From Patescibacteria group bacterium (lineage in GTDB: Bacteria > Patescibacteriota > Patescibacteriia > XYB2-FULL-38-15): a stretch of DNA of 7,163 nt. Below, in pieces: positions 1 to 4,074 of this stretch. The stretch covers positions 1-7,163 of the forward strand of contig JAHIRI010000061.1 in NCBI GenBank assembly GCA_018818855.1. The letters are read 5' to 3'. Position 1 is the first letter of the stretch. Every line of letters starts with the position of its first letter. The position numbers and the translations under genes were made by a program. The notes beneath the pieces were generated by a model. The model did no database searches and had not been told where the DNA came from. It worked only from the letters and a program-made list of their open reading frames with translations.

Positions 1-1271
1 CCCTTTCTTGTTACAGTAATTTTTTTGGTAGTGGCGTTTCCGGAATCGTCCTTGGCTTTTATTTCAACAGTATTCGCGCCAACTTTCAAATCGATTATTT
101 TTTCAAAAGATCCGTCTTTATTTTCCGCCTCGGCGCCATTTACAAAAACTTTTGCTCCCACTTCGGTCGTGCCGCGCACGGCAACACGAACCAGCTCAGT
201 GGTAATTCCGTCCAATGGTTCGGAAATATTTATTTCAGGTGCTGTCATATCAGAGAGTACTCCAAGCGGATATGATTTTTCATTATCCTCTTCGCGGTTC
301 CAGGCGTAAAATCCGTCTTGCGCGGTTTCCTCTTTCGGTAAAGGAACTTTTTTAGCAGTATCTTCAATCGGTTTTGTCATATCAACAATCAATTCCTCGC
401 CTTCGCTTACTTCTTTTTCCAAAGTTTCTTCATTTTTTACAATTTTTACTTTTACTTTACTTTCCACAACTTTGACAATAACTTTTTTCTCACCTTTTTT
501 AACCCAGTTTGATTTTTCCGTGGCTACGCCGAAAGCGGTGCCAAGCGCGGTTGTTTCCGCGGCGCCAGATTTTACTTTATAAGTTAAGCCGGAAGTTTTA
601 TTGACGCGGCTATAAGTTTCGCCAACTACTTGCGCAATAGAAATATTTTTATTGTTTACTTCTTCTAAAATAATGTGAGTGTTTTCATCTAAGCGAAGCG
701 CGCTACCCTCATCGAATTCCAAAACCGCTTTACTATTTTCGCCGGTTCTAAGCTGTGATTGACCAGCTAGGGTTGTCCCTATCTCTGCTGATTGCCAATC
801 GCTCCCGTTCCAAATTTCAACTTGTCCGTCAGCGACAGAAAGATGAGCCGCGAGAGCACCGTTCCAAATTCCACCCGTTCCAGCCGGCCCGCGGGTAAAA
901 TAAATTCCAAGAGCCAAAGCTAAAACTACTACGGCCGCGCCAGCCCAGGCCAGAGTTGTCTTACTAAGTTTCCAAGGGAGAGTCATAGAAGTTTCCTTTC
1001 TTGATTCTTGAGTTCCGGCTTCCTGCTTTATTAATTTTTGAGCAGTTGCCTTAGAGCCAACAAGATTAAAATATTTATGATAAAAATTTTCTCTGATGCG
1101 ATTTTTTTCTGTTTCAGAAATTAAAACATTTCCCGGCTTCGCAAATCTCGTGTCCTGGATTTTTCCCGCCAAAGCATAGAGTATTTTTTCTTCAACCCTA
1201 AGTTCAGCCGGATTTTTTTCTTCCCAAGCCTTGGTAAATTTTTTTGATTTTTTATTTAAAAATTGAAACAT
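1..1271 (-). CDS. FecR-domain membrane protein with C-terminal Ig-like domain (3' end cut by window)
   Basis: The frame is open from the ATG at 1271 to the left edge (423 codons), so the C-terminus is missing. Residues 1-104 are hydrophilic and Lys/Glu-rich, probably cytoplasmic. Residues about 105-124 form one membrane helix (AWAGAAVVVLALALGIY). Residues about 146-250 fit a FecR domain: SVADGQVEIWNGSDW, then LRTGENSKAVLEFDEGSALRL, and a late GTAFGV matching the family's GT-F-V end. A Lys/Glu-rich linker follows, then residues about 343-422 resemble a bacterial Ig-like or glucodextranase-B-like domain (VGAKVFVNG, GANTVEIKAKDDSGN). The gene starts 7 bases after the sigma-factor stop with no clear Shine-Dalgarno, so it is probably translated by coupling. 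FecR proteins often regulate a partner ECF sigma factor across a membrane, so an anti-sigma or sensor role is inferred. No zinc anti-sigma motif (HxxxCxxC) is visible. A purely structural surface role is also possible. Confidence 0.85.
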   Translation of the reverse strand, partial: MFQFLNKKSKKFTKAWEEKNPAELRVEEKILYALAGKIQDTRFAKPGNVLISETEKNRIRENFYHKYFNLVGSKATAQKLIKQEAGTQESRKETSMTLPWKLSKTTLAWAGAAVVVLALALGIYFTRGPAGTGGIWNGALAAHLSVADGQVEIWNGSDWQSAEIGTTLAGQSQLRTGENSKAVLEFDEGSALRLDENTHIILEEVNNKNISIAQVVGETYSRVNKTSGLTYKVKSGAAETTALGTAFGVATEKSNWVKKGEKKVIVKVVESKVKVKIVKNEETLEKEVSEGEELIVDMTKPIEDTAKKVPLPKEETAQDGFYAWNREEDNEKSYPLGVLSDMTAPEINISEPLDGITTELVRVAVRGTTEVGAKVFVNGAEAENKDGSFEKIIDLKVGANTVEIKAKDDSGNATTKKITVTRK

Positions 1272-1278
1272 GGTCGTG

Positions 1279-1848
1279 TTAAAAATTGTTTTCTAAAAAT
1301 TCCGGATTGCCGACTAGATGTTTTTTCATTAAACGAAGTGCACGGTGGACTCTTACAGCTACGGCATTTTTTTGGCAGCCGATAATGTCAGCTATTTCAT
1401 CATTATCTAGTTCCTCAAAAAATTTTAATGATAAAACAGTTTGATATTTTTCGGGAAGATTTTTCATAGTTTTTCTGATGAATTCCTTTCTTTCGTCCTG
1501 TACAAGCCCGAGGGTGGCGCTTGCCTCTCTATTTTCTGGCGGCGGTTCAAATGCTTCTATGGTATCAGTTAAAATTTCTTTTTTCTTGCGAGCATAATCA
1601 ATTAATGTGTTTCTTGCGATTCTAAAAAGCCAGGCGGCAAAAGGTACGCCCCGGTCGTTGAATTTGGAAATGTTAGCCAGGGCTTTGGCAAAAACTTCAG
1701 ACGTTAAATCTTCGGCCAATTCTTTTTGGCCGGTGCGGTTTAGAAGAAAGCCGTATATTTTGGGGAGATAGTGGCTGTACAACTCCTCAAAGGCGGCAGT
1801 ATTCTCCTTGGCTTTTTTGATTAATTGTCGCTCTAATTCGCGATCCAT
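1279..1848 (-). CDS. ECF-type RNA polymerase sigma factor (sigma-70 family)
   Basis: This 189-residue protein has the two-domain layout and length of extracytoplasmic-function sigma factors. Region 2 spans residues about 20-88 and includes the core-binding and -10-recognition stretch (AEDLTSEVFAKAL, then PFAAWLFRIARNTLIDYARK). A charged linker with a Pro/Glu patch (residues 100-108) follows. Region 4 spans about 125-178 (LPEKYQTVLSLKFFEELDNDEIADIIG), with a helix-turn-helix that should read the -35 element. There is no region 1.1 or 3, as expected for this class. The ATG at 1848 is chosen because AAAGG (complement of 1856-1860) lies 7 bases upstream. The FecR-domain gene follows after 7 bases, making a likely sigma/regulator operon. 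The regulon is not visible here. The family call is secure; the ECF subgroup is not assigned. Confidence 0.95.
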   Translation of the reverse strand: MDRELERQLIKKAKENTAAFEELYSHYLPKIYGFLLNRTGQKELAEDLTSEVFAKALANISKFNDRGVPFAAWLFRIARNTLIDYARKKKEILTDTIEAFEPPPENREASATLGLVQDERKEFIRKTMKNLPEKYQTVLSLKFFEELDNDEIADIIGCQKNAVAVRVHRALRLMKKHLVGNPEFLENNF

Positions 1849-1855
1849 ATAGTTG

Positions 1856-1860
1856 CCTTT
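1856..1860 (-). promoter_or_regulatory. Ribosome binding site of the sigma-factor gene
   Basis: The minus strand reads AAAGG 7 bases before the ATG at 1848. It supports that start and is one of the few clear Shine-Dalgarno sites in this window. Confidence 0.6.
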
Positions 1861-1903
1861 TATCTTAAAACGGGCTTATCAGGAAATAATTTCATCTGTC
1901 TTT

Positions 1904-1932
1904 ATTCTTTATTTATTGACGCTAAAAGTCAA
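1904..1932 (-). promoter_or_regulatory. Candidate minus-strand promoter for the sigma/FecR operon
   Basis: On the minus strand TTGACT (complement of 1927-1932) is followed after 17 bases by AAGAAT (complement of 1904-1909). The -35 matches consensus at 5 of 6 positions and the -10 at 4 of 6. A start site would fall near 1897, about 50 bases before the sigma ATG. The -35 lies in the right arm of the inverted repeat at 1914-1934. The -10 is imperfect, so this remains a candidate. Confidence 0.35.
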
Positions 1933-1934
1933 TA
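1914..1934. repeat. 7-7-7 inverted repeat between the divergent genes, possible operator
   Basis: TATTGAC (1914-1920) and GTCAATA (1928-1934) are perfect reverse complements separated by 7 bases. The arms supply the TTGAC of -35 candidates on both strands, so a dimeric regulator bound here could affect both transcripts. Two facing -35 boxes alone would also create such symmetry, so operator function is inference. Confidence 0.45.
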
Positions 1935-1944
1935 GCAGTAGAAT
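1916..1944 (+). promoter_or_regulatory. Sigma70-type promoter for the YvlD-like gene
   Basis: TTGACG (1916-1921) and TAGAAT (1939-1944) are separated by 17 bases. Each box matches consensus at 5 of 6 positions and the spacing is optimal. Transcription would start near 1951, giving a leader of about 26 bases before the ATG at 1977. The -35 box overlaps the inverted repeat at 1914-1934. Confidence 0.65.
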
Positions 1945-1976
1945 TAAGATAGAACTAATAAATAAACATAAATTTT

Positions 1977-2312
1977 ATGGGCATTATTATTCGTTGGTTG
2001 ATTTACGCCGTGGCACTGATGATTTTAACTTATATTGTGCCAGGTATTTCTGTTAAAAATTTTTATTCCGCGCTTATTGCCGCGCTTGTCTTGGGTTTGG
2101 TAAACGCCGTGATTCGGCCGCTTTTGATTTTATTGACTTTGCCGGTAAATATCTTGACCCTTGGACTTTTCACGCTCGTAATTAATGCCTTGATGTTATG
2201 GTTTGTCGCTTCAATCGTTAAAGGTTTTGATGTCAGAAATTTTGCTGCCGCATTTTTAGGCGCCCTGATTTTATGGTTAGTCGGGTGGATTACTAATGCG
2301 TTGACAAAATAA
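1977..2312 (+). CDS. YvlD/phage-holin-4 family membrane protein (DUF360-like)
   Basis: This 111-residue, strongly hydrophobic protein has about four membrane segments (residues about 4-22, 30-46, 52-80 as a long or paired segment, and 88-108). The central stretch, GLVNAVIRPLLILLTLPVNI followed by LTLGLFTLVINALMLW, is the hallmark of the family annotated as phage holin family 4 superfamily IV or YvlD. Despite the holin name, members are common chromosomal membrane proteins in many bacteria, and no phage genes surround this one. Some relatives are linked to envelope stress regulons, so its place divergent to an ECF sigma factor is suggestive but not proof of control. No Shine-Dalgarno is visible before the ATG; the short AU-rich leader may suffice. 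The biochemical function is unknown. Confidence 0.88.
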   Translation: MGIIIRWLIYAVALMILTYIVPGISVKNFYSALIAALVLGLVNAVIRPLLILLTLPVNILTLGLFTLVINALMLWFVASIVKGFDVRNFAAAFLGALILWLVGWITNALTK

Positions 2313-2313
2313 T

Positions 2314-2341
2314 AATTAACAGTTAACAATTGACAATTAAC
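2314..2341 (+). repeat. Four tandem 7-base repeats (consensus RRTTRAC)
   Basis: The whole gap between the YvlD-like stop and the lipoprotein start is made of four abutting heptamers: AATTAAC, AGTTAAC, AATTGAC, AATTAAC. The first and last are identical and the middle two each differ by one base from them. The array begins 2 bases after one gene's stop codon and ends 2 bases before the next start codon. It could be a slippage-born spacer or a protein-binding array. It replaces any Shine-Dalgarno for the next gene. Confidence 0.75.
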
Positions 2342-2343
2342 TT

Positions 2344-2838
2344 ATGAAAAAAATTTATTTTGCGATTTCAATTTTGGCAGTACTCACGCTTCTTGGGGCA
2401 GGATGCGCTTGGTTTCCGGCCGAGCAGGAAGAAGTTAATTCGCCGCGAGTAAACGTGAATGAAGAAATTCCATCGGCAAATGTTAATGCGCCAACTGATC
2501 CGACCGCGGGTTGGGAAATATATCGTGATGAACCATGGGCGATTGAAATGAAATATCCGCCAAAATATAAAACGGTTTCTGATACGTATGGTTGGCCGCA
2601 TGCCCTAATTCATTTTATTGAAGTGGCGCCAGGCGCGCAATCTTACCGGTCGCAAATTGAAACTTGGGACAGCGAGGGAGAATTTCTGGCGACTTACGGA
2701 CGCGATTCAGCTTTTATTGTTGAACATCCAAACGGAAAAAACTGGATTACAGTTGATTATAATCCCAATCCGAGCGATCCGACCGTAGCCGAAGAGTGGG
2801 AATTGATTATTTCTACTTTCCGTTTTACTGCGCCATAA
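2344..2838 (+). CDS. Putative lipoprotein with a PsbP-like/STFRF-type C-terminal domain
   Basis: The 164-residue product begins with a lipoprotein signal: MKK, a hydrophobic core, and LLGAGC with Cys21 as the predicted lipidated residue after signal peptidase II cleavage. Residues 22-55 form a flexible linker rich in Glu, Asn, Val and Pro (VNVNEEIPSANVNAPTDP). The folded part (about 56-164) starts with GWEIYRDEPWAIEMKYPPKY and ends with ELIISTFRF. That pattern is frequent in small exported proteins of candidate-phyla bacteria and looks PsbP-like, but the fold assignment is from recall. It should be anchored to the outer face of the cytoplasmic membrane. The role is unknown. It lies 31 bases after the YvlD-like gene and may share its promoter. 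Lipoprotein status is quite sure; domain identity is moderate. Confidence 0.82.
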   Translation: MKKIYFAISILAVLTLLGAGCAWFPAEQEEVNSPRVNVNEEIPSANVNAPTDPTAGWEIYRDEPWAIEMKYPPKYKTVSDTYGWPHALIHFIEVAPGAQSYRSQIETWDSEGEFLATYGRDSAFIVEHPNGKNWITVDYNPNPSDPTVAEEWELIISTFRFTAP

Positions 2839-2862
2839 TTTTTAAAAGTTAATTTTAATTTT

Positions 2863-3072
2863 ATGACAGACGTCGATTTTATCTGGGAAGAATTAATGCA
2901 GCGCTTTGATTTTGAACCACCGGAAAACAGAGAGGCTTTTTTTGAAGAAGTAGAGGGAGTGGTAAATGAATTTATTGAATATGGAAAAATTTCGCCGGAA
3001 GAAGATATTAAGGCGATTATGGAAGCCCTTGAAGTCAGACGGGATGATTATCTGAAAGAAAAAACTAGATGA
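2863..3072 (+). CDS. Small acidic hypothetical protein, coupled to the DUF4258-like gene
   Basis: This 69-residue protein is not recognised. It is markedly acidic (about twice as many Asp/Glu as Lys/Arg) and looks all-helical, with runs such as FFEEVEGVVNEFIEYGKI and SPEEDIKAIMEALEVRRDDY. There is no signal peptide or membrane segment, so it is probably cytosolic. Its stop codon overlaps the next start as ATGA (3069-3072), so the two genes are probably made in a fixed ratio. An acidic small protein directly before a basic small one recalls toxin-antitoxin pairs, but no DNA-binding motif (HTH or ribbon-helix-helix) is evident here. It could equally be an unrelated helical protein. The start has no clear Shine-Dalgarno; the leader is nearly pure A/T. 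Codon use matches the neighbours, which supports a real gene. Confidence 0.7.
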   Translation: MTDVDFIWEELMQRFDFEPPENREAFFEEVEGVVNEFIEYGKISPEEDIKAIMEALEVRRDDYLKEKTR

Positions 3073-3383
3073 AAATCGAAGAAACAAAAGAATTTTTTTG
3101 GACCAAGCATGCCATGGCCAAGATGGTTTTTTATGGGCTTACGCCGAACCGCGTGAAAAAAATTTTTCGCGCGCCGAGCCGGACTGAAGAGGGGATTGCG
3201 CCCGGAACAGTGGCTGTGATGCAAAGGGTTGGCAAGGAAAAAAGACAAACCGAAATTTGGGTAATGTGGCAAAAAGGGAAGAGCGGCCAGAAAAAAATAA
3301 TCGCCGCCTGGCGATATCCTGGCATAAGTCCGAAAAAAGAAATTCCTATTCCCCCGGAAATTTTGGCGGAGCTAAAAAAATAA
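3069..3383 (+). CDS. DUF4258-like small basic protein
   Basis: The 104-residue product is Lys/Arg-rich and has the DUF4258 style of layout: an N-terminal WTKHAMAKMVFYGLTPNRVK (the HA--RM type motif with His14), then an alternating strand region (GTVAVMQR, TEIWVMWQ, KKIIAAWRYPG) and a C-terminal EIPIPPEILAELKK. DUF4258 proteins are small and probably share a RelE/BrnT-like fold, and some are treated as toxin-like. Activity as an RNase is not shown by this sequence. The gene starts inside the stop codon of the acidic 69-residue gene (ATGA overlap) and is the last plus-strand gene before a hairpin region. A housekeeping nucleic-acid-binding role is an alternative. Family similarity is moderately sure. 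Confidence 0.72.
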   Translation: MKIEETKEFFWTKHAMAKMVFYGLTPNRVKKIFRAPSRTEEGIAPGTVAVMQRVGKEKRQTEIWVMWQKGKSGQKKIIAAWRYPGISPKKEIPIPPEILAELKK

Positions 3384-3396
3384 AAATGTCAAGAAT

Positions 3397-3432
3397 AAAG
3401 GACTGTCCTTGATAAATTGAGGGCAGTCCTTT
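3397..3432. repeat. Long hairpin after the DUF4258-like gene
   Basis: AAAGGACTG (3397-3405) pairs perfectly with CAGTCCTTT (3424-3432). The inner bases TCCTTGA and TTGAGGG extend the stem to 16 bp with a few G-U pairs and a 4-base loop (3413-3416). It lies 13 bases after the stop at 3383 and could end the plus-strand operon. It lacks a proper U tract: the next plus-strand bases are AAATAAAA. It may work as a weak terminator or as an RNA 3'-end stabiliser. Confidence 0.5.
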
Positions 3433-3436
3433 AAAT

Positions 3437-3464
3437 AAAAAAAAGGACTCGCAGGTGCGAGTCC
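3437..3464 (-). terminator. Intrinsic terminator of the GC-rich minus-strand gene
   Basis: On the minus strand GGACTCGC and GCGAGTCC form an 8-bp perfect stem with a 4-base loop, followed directly by eight T (complement of 3437-3444). This is a textbook intrinsic terminator, placed 36 bases after the stop codon at 3501. It is strong evidence that the minus strand is transcribed here. Confidence 0.88.
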
Positions 3465-3500
3465 GCCGAAGTGATTCCGGGTGTGGAACGACTTCGTCTG

Positions 3501-3932
3501 TCAACTTGTCTTCAGGGTCGTGGCGGCGGGTTTGCCGCAGTAGCCGCAGAAGTTCTCCTTCTGTCCCGGATGGTCGGGACAGAATTCCCCGAGTTCGGGT
3601 GTGCCTTCCCCCTCCATGGTCCAGAAATCGACATTCTGCTCGAGAGAGAAGCTGTGGTCGTCGGGATAGCGGTGCCGGTTCTTCTGGACGAACCGGCGGA
3701 AGATCTGCTCCGCCTCCTTTTCTGTGCGCAGAGTGCCGTCCTTATTCTGCGGGAGAAGATGGATTTTCGTCCGCACGATCATTTCGGGTGCCTGCGCGGT
3801 CGCTTTCCTGGGATCCGGAATCATGCTTTTCCGTGCGGTGTCCGGATCCTTCGGCTGGCTGACGACGATCGTCCAGAGCGGGAATGGTCCAAGAACCCTA
3901 ACTCCTTCATCGATCTTGGGTTTTCCGTTCAC
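3501..3932 (-). CDS. GC-rich hypothetical protein with C-terminal Cys/His zinc-site pattern
   Basis: This 143-residue protein is not recognised. It starts at GTG, and the start is fixed by a perfect AGGAGG 5 bases upstream. The first 40 residues (PLWTIVVSQPKDPDTA) look soluble; a middle part contains MIVRTKIHLLPQNKDG and a charged helix TEKEAEQIFRRFVQKN. Near the C-terminus CPDH (Cys118, His121) and CGYC (Cys129, Cys132) give four possible zinc ligands. No signal peptide or membrane helix is seen. Codon third positions are mostly G or C (ATC, GTC, CTC, CCG), while all neighbours prefer A/T, which suggests recent transfer or a special expression class. The opposite strand also has open frames, but the Shine-Dalgarno site, terminator and codon pattern all favour the minus strand. 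It forms a one-gene unit. Confidence 0.85.
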   Translation of the reverse strand: MNGKPKIDEGVRVLGPFPLWTIVVSQPKDPDTARKSMIPDPRKATAQAPEMIVRTKIHLLPQNKDGTLRTEKEAEQIFRRFVQKNRHRYPDDHSFSLEQNVDFWTMEGEGTPELGEFCPDHPGQKENFCGYCGKPAATTLKTS

Positions 3933-3937
3933 GGGTG

Positions 3938-3943
3938 CCTCCT
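3938..3943 (-). promoter_or_regulatory. Perfect Shine-Dalgarno fixing the GTG start at 3932
   Basis: The minus strand reads AGGAGG 5 bases before the GTG. Most other genes in the window lack such a site, so this gene stands out for predicted translation strength. Confidence 0.85.
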
Positions 3944-3976
3944 CTCCTCGTGATTTAGGTCCATTTGCCTCGCCTC

Positions 3977-4005
3977 ATCTTGTCATTTTATTTTTAATTT
4001 GTCAA
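3977..4005 (-). promoter_or_regulatory. Candidate promoter of the GC-rich gene
   Basis: On the minus strand a perfect TTGACA (complement of 4000-4005) is followed after 17 bases by CAAGAT (complement of 3977-3982), with TGA immediately before it as a possible extended -10. The -10 matches only 3 of 6 positions. A start near 3970 would give a leader of about 38 bases. Confidence 0.5.
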
Positions 4006-4034
4006 GAGTAGTGGCGCAATATGAAAAATTTTAG

Positions 4035-4040
4035 TATAAT
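4035..4040 (+). promoter_or_regulatory. Perfect -10 box for the DUF2207 gene
   Basis: TATAAT lies 34 bases before the ATG at 4075. No good -35 is found 16-18 bases upstream (the region reads TGGCGC), so activity may need an activator or another sigma factor. A start near 4047 would fall within or beside AAAGGAGG (4045-4052). Confidence 0.45.
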
Positions 4041-4074
4041 TACAAAAGGAGGAAGTAATTTTTAACCGAAATTT

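Noticed and set aside
25..309. Plus-strand open frame of 94 residues
   Set aside because: It lies antisense to the FecR-Ig gene, whose frame is continuous and has recognisable domains; the plus-strand product is low-complexity Ser/Thr/Phe.
1853..2056. 67-residue plus-strand frame across the divergent promoter region
   Set aside because: It spans both promoter candidates and overlaps the YvlD-like gene out of frame, with no family-like sequence.
1977..2312. Prophage remnant because of the phage holin family name
   Set aside because: The family is common on bacterial chromosomes and no other phage gene is present.
2301..2329. TTGACA at 2301-2306 as an internal promoter for the lipoprotein gene
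   Set aside because: The sequence 17 bases later is TAACAA, a poor -10, and it lies inside the heptamer array; the match is probably by chance.
3397..3450. Hairpin at 3397-3432 as a standard intrinsic terminator of the plus-strand operon
   Set aside because: The stem is strong but is followed by A-rich DNA rather than a T run; reported as a hairpin only.
3455..4011. Three plus-strand open frames across the GC-rich region (3455-3862, 3471-3953, 3724-4011)
   Set aside because: High GC removes stop codons by chance. The minus-strand frame has the AGGAGG site, G/C third-position pattern, zinc motif and terminator; the plus frames have none.
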